Of a stretch of 64,000 nucleotides of DNA, positions 41,259 through 50,616 are shown piece by piece. The stretch is from CAYFMH01 sp964344775 (GTDB taxonomy: Bacteria; Patescibacteriota; Gracilibacteria; UBA4473), in NCBI GenBank assembly GCA_964344775.1, contig CAYFOO010000002.1, positions 1-64,000 of the forward strand, in the 5' to 3' direction. The position numbers and the translations under genes were made by a program. The notes under the pieces were generated by a model. The model worked only from the letters and a program-made list of their open reading frames with translations, was not told the origin of the DNA and made no database searches. How positions within the stretch are numbered: the stretch's first letter is position 1; every line of letters starts with the position of its first letter.

Positions 41259-41934
41259 GGTAGGAGAGCGTTGTGTAGCTGTGAAGCTTCGCCGTGAGGC
41301 GGGGTGGAGCGATCACAAGTGAGAATGTTGGCATAAGTAACTTTATGGAGATGAAAACTCTCCACGTCGAACACCCAAGGTTTCCGATCCCATGGCAATC
41401 AGGGTCGGGTTAGTCGGGCCTAAGGCGAGGCCGAAAGGCGTAGTCGATGGACAACTGGTTAATATTCCAGTACCATCAATAGATGTGATGGCGTGACGCA
41501 TGAGGAAAATTTGTTTCCGGTTAATGAATTCCGGGATAAGCGATGAGTTTATGCTTTGGTAGGCAAATCCGCCAGAGTTCGCGAGTCGTTATGTATACTT
41601 ACTCCGCCGCGAGGTGGGGTCAAAACAATGATTCTTGTGCCAAGAAAAGCGTCTAAACTTAATTTATTGGTGTCCGTACCGCAAACTAACACTAGTGGGT
41701 GGGTTGAGAATACTCAGACGATCGAGATAACTAAGCTTAAGGAACTCGGCAATACAGCGTCCGTAACTTTGGAATAAGGACTCCCCGGTTTTTCCGGGGC
41801 GCAGCGAAAGATGCCAAGCAACTGTTTACCAAAAACATAGGTCCGTGCTAACTCGCAAGAGGAGGTATACGGGCTGACCCCTGCCCAGTGCCAGAAGGTT
41901 AAGTGGATCGGTTCACGCTGAAAAACGAAGCCCT

Positions 41935-42009
<75 letters not shown>

Positions 42010-42530
42010 TGGGGTAATGATGTGGCAACTGTCTCAAGCTCAGACTCGGTGAAATTGCAAAAACGGTAAAAATGCCGTTTACGCGCGGAAGGACGGAAAG
42101 ACCCTGTGCAGCTTTACTCCAGCTTGACACTGAACTTTTGCATGTCACGTGCAGGATAGGTGGGAGACTATGAAGCGTCACGCTAGTGACGTGGAGTCAT
42201 CCTTGAGATACCACCCTTGGCTTGTCGAAAGTTCTAACTCTGGCCGTTATCCGGTCAGGGAACAGTGTTTGGTGGGGAGTTTGTCTGGGGCGGACGCCTC
42301 CTAAAGAGTAACGGAGGCGCGCGATGGTTGGCTTGCGTCGGATGGAAATCGACGTGGACGTGTATTCGCATAAGCCAGCCTGACTGTGAGACCTACAAGT
42401 CGAGCAGGGACGAAAGTCGGTGAAAATGATCCGGTGTCTCCACGTGGGTGGGGCATCGCTCAACGGATAAAAGTTACGCCAGGGATAACAGGCTAGTCAG
42501 TCCCAAGAGTTCACATCGACGGACTGGTTC

Positions 42531-42566
<36 letters not shown>

Positions 42567-42573
42567 AAGAAGC

Positions 42574-42654
<81 letters not shown>

Positions 42655-42771
42655 TCCGCACGCGTTTAGGAATTTGAGAAGTGCTACTCCTAGTACGAGA
42701 GGACCGGAGTGGACGAACCTCTAGTGTATCGGTTGTCGTGTCAACGGCATTGCCGAGTAGCTATGTTCGGA

Positions 42772-42807
<36 letters not shown>

Positions 42808-43036
42808 CCTTCAAGATAAGATTCCTCGCCTTCGGGCATAAGTTTCCTCAGAGATTATGAGGTTGATAGGCTTCAGGTGTAAGCATAGCAATATGTTCAG
42901 CCGAGAAGTACTAATCAAACGAATGAATTTTTCAATCATTCAAGCTTGATTTTGTTTCGGTGGGTAATTTTCAGAAAACAGTTTAGTTTTTACAGACACA
43001 AACGATGTAGATAACGCTCAACCAAAGAAGGTTTGG

Positions 43037-43151
43037 CGTTGGCATTTATAGCGAAGGGGGTACACCTGATTCCATTCCGAACTCAGCCGTTAAGCCCTTC
43101 AGCACTGATGATACTTGGGGTTACCCTGGGAAAGTAGGACGATGCCAACGT
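43037..43151 (+). rRNA. 5S ribosomal RNA
   Basis: About 115 nt. Helix I pairs CGTTGGCAT with ATGCCAACG; the loop region CCATTCCGAACTCAGCCGTT and GGGAAAGTAGGACGATGCC are classic 5S sequence. It lies about 100 nt after 23S on the same transcript. The T run from 43158 probably helps termination. Confidence 0.93.
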
Positions 43152-43609
43152 TGAGCCTTTTTTTATGTCGTCCTACTTTCCCAAAAAGGGGCCCCCGGAC
43201 CTCGTCCGATTAGGCGAGGTTCGGGGAAAGGAGGAATAAACGAAATAAGTGAAGTCTTGAGCTTGTCGAAAGACGAAACGCATGTAGTTTATGACGACGC
43301 AGGATGATGCCAACGTTAAGCTTTTTTTTTACAATCATTATATATGAATCTTATATGATTTATATATGGTTCTTATATATAAAATTATCAGATTTTTCGG
43401 CGAGGTTGGGGAACCTCGCCTACGGTTTTTTTCAAAACAAATACCCGTCATCCCAACTTGTTCGGGATCAGATTGGGATTTTATTGTAGGCTTAATCAAT
43501 ATTAAATTTTTCGTAGTGCAAAAATTTTAATTTCTAATATTTAGAAAATAATTGCATAAGCGAAAAGATTCCGGGCAGGCCGGAATGACACAAATTTTTT
43601 TTTGGTACT
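43152..43609 (+). other. repeat-filled gap after 5S, with duplicated 5S tail
   Basis: No gene is supported. 43168-43182 is a perfect reverse complement of the 5S segment 43128-43142. A GC hairpin CCCCGGACCTCG/CGAGGTTCGGGG spans 43193-43226. GTCTTGAGCTTGTCGAAAGAC near 43254-43274 is a palindromic repeat. 43299-43329 duplicates the 5S 3' end plus T run (43134-43164) with four mismatches in 31. A perfect GGCGAGGTT-GGGG-AACCTCGCC hairpin is at 43399-43420. Confidence 0.65.
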
Positions 43610-45433
43610 TTAACTCTCCATCAACTTTTCAATATCCGCATTGGACACCCGCCGTGGCATAGAGTTTTTTCGAATATTGGAGGCCTTCCTGAGGCGGAGG
43701 TATTTCCACCATTGTCCGAGTGTTTCTGACTCGAAGAAGAGGAGGTAGAAGAAAACTTTGAAGTTGTACCAGAAAGTTGCACCCCGGACGTCAAAAGAAA
43801 AATCTGAAGAAAAGTTTTTTTGTAATAAAATTTGGTGATTGAGATAGGAAATCTGATTGACCTTGCTGTCTTTTTGCAAACGATTTCGAATGACATCCAC
43901 CACCTTCCTTCCAATCGCTTTCGCCGTCCGATCATGGAATCCTACGGCGAGGGGGGAGAACCGACATTTCCAGCCAGCCCATTGTAACCGATAGGCCAGA
44001 TCCACATCTTCCTTGTACATAAACATTGTCTCATCGAAGTATTCCTTCCGTTCATCCGCATTGGTAAAAGCAATATCTTCCAGTGCTTTCCTCCGATACA
44101 AAGCTCCGGCCCCTGAAGCTCCAAAAATATCTCGTTCATGATCATACTGACCATAGTCCACTTCAGCTTGTCCGATATCCTCAAATCGATGTGATTTCAA
44201 AATTTTTATCCCCGCAGAATCAATGAAATTTGTTTTTCCCATATCTCGGACTGCTCCTGGGTCGCTTTCATAAGCGTCAAATTCCCATCGTTTCAGCTTC
44301 CCACCAGCACTTCCGTAGACTGGTTTTTCTGAGATAGCTTTGACCAGCTCAGAAATGAAATTCGGCTCAAAAATCATATCAATGTTCAAGCAGGCATAAA
44401 AATCTCCCTCTGAATTTCGAAGAATTTCATTATGTCCTCGGCCAAATCCCAGATTTTTTGGAGATTTTATGACCTGAACTTGTGGAAATTCTTGTTCGAT
44501 TTTTTCCACCGTTCCATCGGTAGAGTGGTTATCTAGCACAATTATTTCTAAGTTTTCATAATCTTGAGCCATGAGAGAGTTTAGACAGGGAGTGACGTAT
44601 TTTTCAGAATTATAAGTGAGCAAACCCACAGTTACCGTAGGAGAACGACTTTCAATGGTAGTGACTGGCACGGTCCCTTCATTTTTTATCGATTTTTGTT
44701 GGCGTCGGAGTTTTACTTTTTCCGGATTGAAGGCTTCCTGAGCGAGCAAGCTTGCTTCCAGCAAGGAATCATGTGTTCCCGCATCAACCCACATGCCGCT
44801 GATGGCAGAGGCCCGAACATGTTTTCTCTGGAGATAAATTTTATTTACGTCGGTGATTTCTAATTCCCCTCTCTTCGAAGGTTGAATCTGTCGAATAAAA
44901 TCAAAAACTTGGTTGTCATAGAGAAAGAATCCTGTTTGTGCAAAATCAGATTTTGGGAAAGCCGGCTTCTCCTCAATAGAACGGACCGTTCCATCCTCTC
45001 GGATTTCCACTATTCCGAACCGTGAAGGATCTTCTACTTTTTTTACAAAAATTTGAGCTCCTTTTTGAAAATAAAAAACTTCATCAGAAAAATCTTCTTC
45101 AAAAATATTATCAGACAGGATAACCGCTACTGATTCCCCACTTGAAAAATCTTCTGCCAAACTCAAAGCCTGAGCAATCCCTCCAGCACCATCTTGGATT
45201 TTGTAAGTAAAATTTACATCAAAATCCATTCCTGATCCCAGAAGCTGCATAAAATCTCCCGCATGCTCGGGGCTCGAGATAATAAGAATGTCCCGGATAC
45301 CAGAGTTTTTCAATGTCTGGATAGGATAATAAATCATTGGTTGATCGAAGACAGGCAAAAGGTGCTTGTTCGTCACCTTTGTGTTCGGAAAAAGTCTAGA
45401 TCCAGTGCCGCCTGCCAAAATAATTCCTTTCAT
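43610..45433 (-). CDS. fused sugar-1-phosphate nucleotidyltransferase and GT2 glycosyltransferase
   Basis: A 607-residue two-domain enzyme. Residues 1-240 are a RmlA-like nucleotidyltransferase: GIILAGGTGSRLFPNTKVTN, KHLLPVFDQPMIYYPIQTL, VILSDNIFEED, RFGIVEIREDG, IEEKPAFPKSDFAQTGFF, MWVDAGTHDSLLEA. After a linker (about 241-262) a family-2 glycosyltransferase follows: VTVGLLTYNSEKYVTPCLNS, IIVLDNHSTDGTVEKIE, LNIDMIFEPNF as the DxD-like site, FGASGAGALYRRKALEDI and MFMYKEDVDLAYRLQWAGWK. It would make an activated (probably dTDP-) sugar and transfer a sugar, for example to rhamnan-like surface polymer. I chose the ATG at 45433, where RmlA proteins begin. The fusion is unusual. Confidence 0.9.
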   Translation of the reverse strand: MKGIILAGGTGSRLFPNTKVTNKHLLPVFDQPMIYYPIQTLKNSGIRDILIISSPEHAGDFMQLLGSGMDFDVNFTYKIQDGAGGIAQALSLAEDFSSGESVAVILSDNIFEEDFSDEVFYFQKGAQIFVKKVEDPSRFGIVEIREDGTVRSIEEKPAFPKSDFAQTGFFLYDNQVFDFIRQIQPSKRGELEITDVNKIYLQRKHVRASAISGMWVDAGTHDSLLEASLLAQEAFNPEKVKLRRQQKSIKNEGTVPVTTIESRSPTVTVGLLTYNSEKYVTPCLNSLMAQDYENLEIIVLDNHSTDGTVEKIEQEFPQVQVIKSPKNLGFGRGHNEILRNSEGDFYACLNIDMIFEPNFISELVKAISEKPVYGSAGGKLKRWEFDAYESDPGAVRDMGKTNFIDSAGIKILKSHRFEDIGQAEVDYGQYDHERDIFGASGAGALYRRKALEDIAFTNADERKEYFDETMFMYKEDVDLAYRLQWAGWKCRFSPLAVGFHDRTAKAIGRKVVDVIRNRLQKDSKVNQISYLNHQILLQKNFSSDFSFDVRGATFWYNFKVFFYLLFFESETLGQWWKYLRLRKASNIRKNSMPRRVSNADIEKLMES

Positions 45434-45482
45434 TTTTTCGTCCAGTATTTTGAAATGATTCGTCCGAGAAAGCAAACTTTTA

Positions 45483-46283
45483 TTAGTCTGTTATTTGCCC
45501 ATCCAGAGTCCCTTCGAGCCGGTTCCCCTTCCAGCTACGTTTATTCGTGATTACACGAGGTGTTCTTTTCTTTTTTATTTTTGTTCTTCTATCGAGTGGA
45601 CTTTTCCAGTACGGTGAACTACCACCAACATTTCTTTCGCGAAAACGATTTTTTGTATTTTTGGTCCATTTTGTTTTTGAAAGATTTCCTACTCTTTTTC
45701 CAGTAGTTCGTGATCGGCTAATCGTAGCGGGTCTTCGTTGTCCCCATTTTTTCCATTTTTTGACCCGTTTTTGGTATTTTTCATTATTGGTCAATTCTCC
45801 TTCTTGTTTGTAACTCGCTTTTTGGCGATTTCTGCTTTTGTATTTGTTGAGAGCATTCCTAGTAAATCTTTTCTTTGTAAACGTGTTTCGAGCAGAAGTA
45901 TCCACTCTTTTAATTTTTTGAGCCCGTACAGCGTTCGTTTTCGGTTTAGTTGACCTGGTATAACTTCCTGCTCCAAACCGTGATTTGGGAGCATTTGCTC
46001 TTGTATTTCGACTCCTATTTCTCAATTTTGACCAGTTTTTTCTGCTCAGTCTTTTGGTTGTTGCAGATCGTTTTTTCTTTTGGGCTATTACTTTTTTTAC
46101 CGCCTCACAAGAAGAAACATTTTTCCAGCCATTTGGGACATCACAGGGGGTATCAAATTCTTCACAAACCCCATTTGAGTTTATCGCTGGTTGAATTACT
46201 TGTGCACAGAATTTCGATTCCGCGGAAACGTTAAACGGAATAAATAATATCAGTACTGGCAATAGAAAAATAAATTTTTTCAT
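45483..46283 (-). CDS. secreted, extremely basic protein
   Basis: A 266-residue exported protein with a signal peptide (FIFLLPVLILFIPFNVSAES). A short Cys-containing head follows (FCAQVIQPAINSNGVCEEFD, TPCDVPNGWKNVSSC), then roughly 200 residues dominated by Lys, Arg, Ser, Thr and Asn (KKVIAQKKKRSATTKRLSRK, RNTRANAPKSRFGAG) with hardly any acidic residues. It could bind the acidic S-layer, wall polymer or DNA. It is 9 bp downstream of the FN3-like gene at 46293, so they share an operon. No known family. Confidence 0.7.
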   Translation of the reverse strand: MKKFIFLLPVLILFIPFNVSAESKFCAQVIQPAINSNGVCEEFDTPCDVPNGWKNVSSCEAVKKVIAQKKKRSATTKRLSRKNWSKLRNRSRNTRANAPKSRFGAGSYTRSTKPKTNAVRAQKIKRVDTSARNTFTKKRFTRNALNKYKSRNRQKASYKQEGELTNNEKYQKRVKKWKKWGQRRPATISRSRTTGKRVGNLSKTKWTKNTKNRFRERNVGGSSPYWKSPLDRRTKIKKKRTPRVITNKRSWKGNRLEGTLDGQITD

Positions 46284-46292
46284 TTCTTGGAT

Positions 46293-47516
46293 TTATCGGC
46301 GATAAGCACTTTTTTTGTAAGCATCCATGAAGTTGGAATAACTCCTTTTTCTTTTTCTGGTTGTGGTTTTTTTTGTACTACTTGTTCTAGAAGAACGGCG
46401 AGAACTTTTCTTTCTCAATTTTGCCTGAAGTGATCGTAGTTCTTTTTGTAGTCGTTTGATTTCTTTTTTCACTTCGGCGATTTTTTTATTAATTGCCGCT
46501 TTTGAAGCAGAAGAAGATACGGAAGTATTTATCGTAGAAGTAGTACTACCTGAAGAAGAACTACTTTTTGTACTAGTAGAGCTTCCAGAAGAGGAAGAAG
46601 TATCTTCTGAGGTGGTGCTGGTAGTATCTGAGTTAGAATCATCAGCACTTGTCGTACTGTTTGTAGTTGGTTCTCCCGCATCCACAGACTTGAGTGATTT
46701 TCTTTCAATTTTCTTAATATTTCGAGAAGCACGAGTACTTTTAGTTCGATCGATAGCTTTGATGGTTTTAACTGGTTTCATTGTTCCTCCACCAAATCTT
46801 TGTGTTTCTCCGGCTCGATTTTTGAAGAAGTAACCTTTGGCATAATATTGAGTACCAGGCGTGAGGCCGGTTATTCTTCCGGCATAAGTAGATCTTTCTG
46901 TTTCTAATATAGCTACTGGGTCTGAGAGATCACTATTTTTTGAGAGTACAATATGAAAACCATGATAGTCACTGCTGGTTAATTTTCTTGCTCGTGACCA
47001 ACGAAAATCAATAAAATTATCATAACGACTGGTCCTTAGAGCTGTAAATGTATCGGTTGTTCCAGAAGAGGAAGAATTACTAGATGACGAAGGGGTAGGG
47101 TCATTTGGTTCTATTTCTGAACTTTCTACGGTTCCATCTGTTTTCCACTGCCATTTGATAATTTTGGATCCATTGGTGAGGATCCTTCTTCGCCCTTCTT
47201 TTTGATAGGTGTAGATCCGGAAGTAATAATCTTTATTCCTTTCAAATCCTCCAGCACGAAGAACTAAATCTTGTCGGCCAGCCCTGAGCCATTGATTGGC
47301 GAGTTTATCTGTCCTCATGTTTGTTTCATAAATACTCCATTGGATTGCATAACCGTTTGTCTGAGAAGCGACTTCAGCCGCAACGGGATCCCATTTTATA
47401 TGAAGACTTTTTTCATCAGCTGTAGGAGTGACAGAAAATCCGGTAATTCCTGCAGCAAAAGCTTGAGAGCATAATCCCAAGACACCGAGAGCGAGAAAAA
47501 GAAGTAATTTTTTCAT
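46293..47516 (-). CDS. secreted protein with two FN3-like domains and basic tail
   Basis: A 407-residue exported protein: signal peptide LLLFLALGVLGLCSQAFA; FN3-like domain one (about 24-125: ITGFSVTPTADEKSLHIKWD; NKDYYFRIYTYQKEG); Ser-rich linker; FN3-like domain two (about 150-245: NFIDFRWSRARKL; GLTPGTQYYAKGYFFKNRAG); a long Ser/Thr-rich segment (about 285-335); a coiled coil INKKIAEVKKEIKRLQKELR; and a Lys/Arg tail (SRRSSRTSSTKKTTTRKRKR). A surface adhesin or wall-associated role is inferred. It has the same kind of basic tail as the neighbouring protein at 45483. Confidence 0.72.
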   Translation of the reverse strand: MKKLLLFLALGVLGLCSQAFAAGITGFSVTPTADEKSLHIKWDPVAAEVASQTNGYAIQWSIYETNMRTDKLANQWLRAGRQDLVLRAGGFERNKDYYFRIYTYQKEGRRRILTNGSKIIKWQWKTDGTVESSEIEPNDPTPSSSSNSSSSGTTDTFTALRTSRYDNFIDFRWSRARKLTSSDYHGFHIVLSKNSDLSDPVAILETERSTYAGRITGLTPGTQYYAKGYFFKNRAGETQRFGGGTMKPVKTIKAIDRTKSTRASRNIKKIERKSLKSVDAGEPTTNSTTSADDSNSDTTSTTSEDTSSSSGSSTSTKSSSSSGSTTSTINTSVSSSASKAAINKKIAEVKKEIKRLQKELRSLQAKLRKKSSRRSSRTSSTKKTTTRKRKRSYSNFMDAYKKSAYRR

Positions 47517-47544
47517 TTTTTTGAGGGGTTAGAAGATAGTTTTT

Positions 47545-47613
47545 TTTGGTTGTAAGTGGGAGGTTGTAGGGAATAAATATCCTTACAACTTATAACTTAC
47601 AACTTCTCACCTG
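47545..47613. repeat. inverted word repeat (GTTGTAAG family)
   Basis: GGTTGTAAGTGGGAGGTTGT and later TTACAACTTATAACTTACAA are complementary words around TAGGGAATAAATATCC. A near-identical unit lies at 53985-54063. Confidence 0.55.
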
Positions 47614-47619
47614 TCTTTT

Positions 47620-48264
47620 TTATTGTTCGTTTAGGGTTTCGTCAAGTGGATTTGTAAGCATTCTGACTTTCCAAGCTGGCCAAAGTACAAATTCTGCCTT
47701 TCCACGTATGTTTTCTTTAGCCAAAAAGGGAGAATGTTTCCCATCACAACCGGAAGTAGAAAAACATTGTCGAGAATCTAGACTTTGTGCTCGATTATCC
47801 CCAAAAACTAAATAAAAATCTTCTGGAACGATGAATTTTGTTTTTCCATCCGTTCTAGTTCGTCCTTCGTTTCGCGGAGAAAGGTAGGATTCTGGAATTT
47901 CATAATCCATAATTTCTTCTGCTTCATTCGTTAGATAAACTTTTCCATCTTTTATTTCCACTGTATCCCCGGGGATACCGACTACTCTTTTGATATAAGA
48001 GATTTTTTTGTCTGGTGCTTTGAAGACAATTACTTCGCCTCTTTTTGGTTCTCGGATGAAGTGGTAGAGAAATTCATTCACAAAGATAAATTCTCCTTTC
48101 CCCTGGATACAATTATCGTTGAGCACGTTTAGCGTCGGGCACATGGATGGTCCAGATACACGAAAGAGTTGAAAAATATAAAATCGGATAAAAAGCACGA
48201 GGGCAATAAGGATGATAATTTCTAGTAGGAACCCCCACCAGCTTTGGTTTTCTTCTTTGAACAT
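47620..48264 (-). CDS. lepB: signal peptidase I
   Basis: A 214-residue signal peptidase I that releases exported proteins from their signal peptides. One N-terminal membrane helix (FLLEIIILIALVLFIRFYIF) precedes the catalytic serine S40 in SGPSMCPTL and the general-base lysine K92 in SYIKRVVGIPGDTVEI; VFGDNRAQSLDSRQC is conserved box E. It neighbours the two secreted basic proteins. Confidence 0.95.
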   Translation of the reverse strand: MFKEENQSWWGFLLEIIILIALVLFIRFYIFQLFRVSGPSMCPTLNVLNDNCIQGKGEFIFVNEFLYHFIREPKRGEVIVFKAPDKKISYIKRVVGIPGDTVEIKDGKVYLTNEAEEIMDYEIPESYLSPRNEGRTRTDGKTKFIVPEDFYLVFGDNRAQSLDSRQCFSTSGCDGKHSPFLAKENIRGKAEFVLWPAWKVRMLTNPLDETLNEQ

Positions 48265-48366
48265 AGTGGAGAAATTGTAGGAATTTTTTAGTAAAAGACA
48301 AACAGAAAGTAGTTGTTAGTTCTTAGTTTTTAGAGCTTAGATTTCGAGATTTGTAATTTAGGAGAA

Positions 48367-48621
48367 TTTAAGGCTGGAGCGGATTTGTAATCCGGTTCGC
48401 AACGTTTTGGAAGTGCACAACGGAAAACGTTTAGGTTCAATTTACCATCCTACGTTAAAACTCTGGATGACAGGCAAAATTGAACCAGCCGTCTTTTTTT
48501 CCAGATCGTTCAATTCGCTTCGCGACCGAGCAATGAATTACTCGGTTAACAGCTTCTTGCATAGTTGCTTGTTGATAGTTTTTTACTGCTAGTTCTCAAG
48601 TATCTTCCCCAATTCCTGCTT
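48367..48621. repeat. 255-bp direct repeat, copy 1
   Basis: Matches 48910-49164 over 255 bp, apparently without mismatch. It contains the three-hairpin unit (48374-48490), TTCGCTTCGCGACCGAGC, and at its end a second copy of the nrdR 3' end (48589-48621). The 88 bases before it (48279-48366) are word repeats (TTAGTTCTTAG, AGAGCTTAGA). Confidence 0.9.
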
Positions 48622-48679
48622 TACTTCTTCTTCTTTGGTGTATAATGAGCAGATTTATTATTTTTTAATCAAAAATAAA

Positions 48680-49135
48680 ATGCCAAAATCAAAACCGTCA
48701 TCGGCTCCAGAGGGAAAAGAAAAAGCGACTCAAAAGCCTCAAACTTCAGAAGAACGTGAAGCAGGGCAAAGAGCTTCTGAAAAAATGTTAGGTGTTGAAA
48801 AAAGAGAAGATTTTCGGAAAGAAAGAAATAAACTTGGGTTTATTAAGAAAAAAACACCAGAGCAACTACAAAGATATCATTATTTGAATGCTCGACAAGA
48901 AGGAGTTAGTTTAAGGCTGGAGCGGATTTGTAATCCGGTTCGCAACGTTTTGGAAGTGCACAACGGAAAACGTTTAGGTTCAATTTACCATCCTACGTTA
49001 AAACTCTGGATGACAGGCAAAATTGAACCAGCCGTCTTTTTTTCCAGATCGTTCAATTCGCTTCGCGACCGAGCAATGAATTACTCGGTTAACAGCTTCT
49101 TGCATAGTTGCTTGTTGATAGTTTTTTACTGCTAG
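48680..49135 (+). CDS. small basic-acidic protein running into a repeat
   Basis: A 151-residue frame. The first about 77 residues (PKSKPSSAPEGKEKATQKPQ; EEREAGQRASEKMLGVEKRE; KTPEQLQRYHYLNARQEGVS) are a charged helical sequence with own character; from base 48910 the frame reads through the 255-bp repeat (EVHNGKRLGSIYHPTLKLW) and stops inside the antisense nrdR end. The original C-terminus was probably replaced by the repeat. A TATAAT at 48641-48646 and the leader TATTATTTTTTAATC precede the ATG. No family recognised. Confidence 0.5.
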   Translation: MPKSKPSSAPEGKEKATQKPQTSEEREAGQRASEKMLGVEKREDFRKERNKLGFIKKKTPEQLQRYHYLNARQEGVSLRLERICNPVRNVLEVHNGKRLGSIYHPTLKLWMTGKIEPAVFFSRSFNSLRDRAMNYSVNSFLHSCLLIVFYC

Positions 49136-49164
49136 TTCTCAAGTATCTTCCCCAATTCCTGCTT
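48910..49164. repeat. 255-bp direct repeat, copy 2
   Basis: Second copy of 48367-48621; its last 33 bases are the actual 3' end of nrdR. Together with copy 1 it flanks 288 unique bases that hold the start of the small gene at 48680. Confidence 0.9.
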
Positions 49165-49578
49165 AAACGTCTCCACATCTTTGAATTGTCGATAAACCGA
49201 AGCAAATCGGATGTAGGCGATTTCATCTAATTCTTTCAGCATGTTCATCACATCTTCCCCTATTTTTGAGGAGGCGACCACTTTTTCTTTTCCCCATTTT
49301 TCTTCCAGTGCAGAGAGATTTTCTCGGAGTTGTTCGATAGAGATGGGCCTTTTCCCGCAAGCGGTTAGGATCCCTTCTTCCAATTTTTCTCTGTCGTAGG
49401 GTTCAGAAGTTTTGTCTTTTTTCTCCACCATCAGGTTGGTCGTCTGAGGTCGTTCAAAAGTGGTGAACCGAAATTCACATTTTTCACATTCTCGTCTTCT
49501 CCGGATAGAACTTCCTGTGTCAGAGACACGCGAATCTATCACTTTTGTATCTTCGAAGCCGCAACTGGGACACTTCAT
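49132..49578 (-). CDS. nrdR: transcriptional repressor NrdR
   Basis: A 148-residue repressor of ribonucleotide reductase genes. An N-terminal zinc ribbon has MKCPSCGFEDTKVIDSR and RRRECEKCEFRFTTFER (four Cys), followed by the ATP-cone domain (VEKKDKTSEPYDREKLEEGI; AYIRFASVYRQFKDVETF). The length is family-typical. The last eleven codons lie in the 255-bp repeat, so a duplicate of the nrdR tail exists at 48589-48621. Confidence 0.96.
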   Translation of the reverse strand: MKCPSCGFEDTKVIDSRVSDTGSSIRRRRECEKCEFRFTTFERPQTTNLMVEKKDKTSEPYDREKLEEGILTACGKRPISIEQLRENLSALEEKWGKEKVVASSKIGEDVMNMLKELDEIAYIRFASVYRQFKDVETFKQELGKILEN

Positions 49579-49682
49579 TTTAAAAGGTTGTAGGTGGGAG
49601 GTTGTAAGTTGTAAGGATTTTTTTAATTTTTAGTTCCAAACTTTGGCGGACAGGTCGAACTTAGAACTTAGAGAAAAAAAAT

Positions 49683-50132
49683 TCAAATTTTGTTGTTAAA
49701 TTCTTTTAATGTTTTACGAGCCTCCTTTTCTGCAGCTCTGTTCTTTAGTACCTGTCGTTTTTCATGTTTTTTCTTTCCTCGGACGAGTGCGATTTCGCAT
49801 TTTAGAGTCCTGCTTTTCTGATAAATTTTTAACGGTACGACCGAGAGGCCTTTTTCATTCAGCTTTGATTCGAGACGATGAATCTCTTTTTTTGTGAGGA
49901 GAAGTTTTTTTTCTCGATTTTTTGGTTGTTCGAGGCTGGAATATTTCCACGGAGAAATCTGGAAGTTTTCTAGAAGTACTTCTCCATTTTTTATCTTTAC
50001 CCAAGCAGCCCTCATGTTTGCGGTACGTGCTCGAATTGATTTTGCTTCCCACCCATGCAGGACCATTCCGGCTTCAAATCGTTCCAGAACTTCATATTCA
50101 TGCAGGGCTCGTCGATTCTCTAAAAATACCAT
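49683..50132 (-). CDS. smpB: SsrA-binding protein SmpB
   Basis: A 149-residue tmRNA partner for rescue of stalled ribosomes. Motifs: NRRALHEYEVLERFEAGMVL, GWEAKSIRARTANMRAAWVK, KLLLTKKEIHRLESKL, VPLKIYQKSRTLKCEIALVR and GKKKHEKR with a basic C-terminal tail. I chose the ATG at 50132; upstream in-frame codons to 50180 are an AT-rich leader. tmRNA itself is not in the window. Confidence 0.95.
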   Translation of the reverse strand: MVFLENRRALHEYEVLERFEAGMVLHGWEAKSIRARTANMRAAWVKIKNGEVLLENFQISPWKYSSLEQPKNREKKLLLTKKEIHRLESKLNEKGLSVVPLKIYQKSRTLKCEIALVRGKKKHEKRQVLKNRAAEKEARKTLKEFNNKI

Positions 50133-50209
50133 TAATTTGATTATCAACAAAAAAACCAAAATTAAAAATGCAAAACACAAAGTTTTAGAAAATTCTGAAA
50201 ACTAATGGT

Positions 50210-50611
50210 TTATCGTTTTGACCACTGTGGTGCACGACGAGCTCTTTTGAGTCCTGGTTTTTTTCGTTCTTTTTCACGAGCGTCTCGAGTAAGCAATCCT
50301 TCAGATTTCAACTGAGGACGAGTTTCCATATCTTTTTTGACCAAAGCTCGGGAAATTCCAAGTCGAATGGCCTCTGCTTGTGCCTTTTGTCCTCCACCAG
50401 AGGTTCGTATTTTTAGATCAATGTCTTTTCTCAGGCCCAAAAGATCAATCGGCTGCATAATTTTGAAAATCATTTCATCATCATTTGCCCAATTTCTTAA
50501 AGATTTTTCATTAACGGAAATGTCTCCTTTTCCATCCAGGTACAGACGGACGGTTGCCCGAGAAGTTTTTCTTTTTCCGTTTGCATAAAAGTATGATCTG
50601 TTATCAGTCAT
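50210..50611 (-). CDS. rpsI: ribosomal protein uS9
   Basis: A 133-residue S9: YFYANGKRKTSRATVRLY, a central GGGQKAQAEAIRLGISRAL and the C-terminal tail RKKPGLKRARRAPQWSKR ending in KR, which reaches the P-site tRNA. It follows rplM by 5 bp in the usual rplM-rpsI order. Confidence 0.97.
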   Translation of the reverse strand: MTDNRSYFYANGKRKTSRATVRLYLDGKGDISVNEKSLRNWANDDEMIFKIMQPIDLLGLRKDIDLKIRTSGGGQKAQAEAIRLGISRALVKKDMETRPQLKSEGLLTRDAREKERKKPGLKRARRAPQWSKR

Positions 50612-50616
50612 TTTGA

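Noticed and set aside
48407..48592. 61-codon frame in repeat copy 1
   Set aside because: It is a read-through of structured repeat sequence, identical to the tail of the 48680 frame, and has no independent support.
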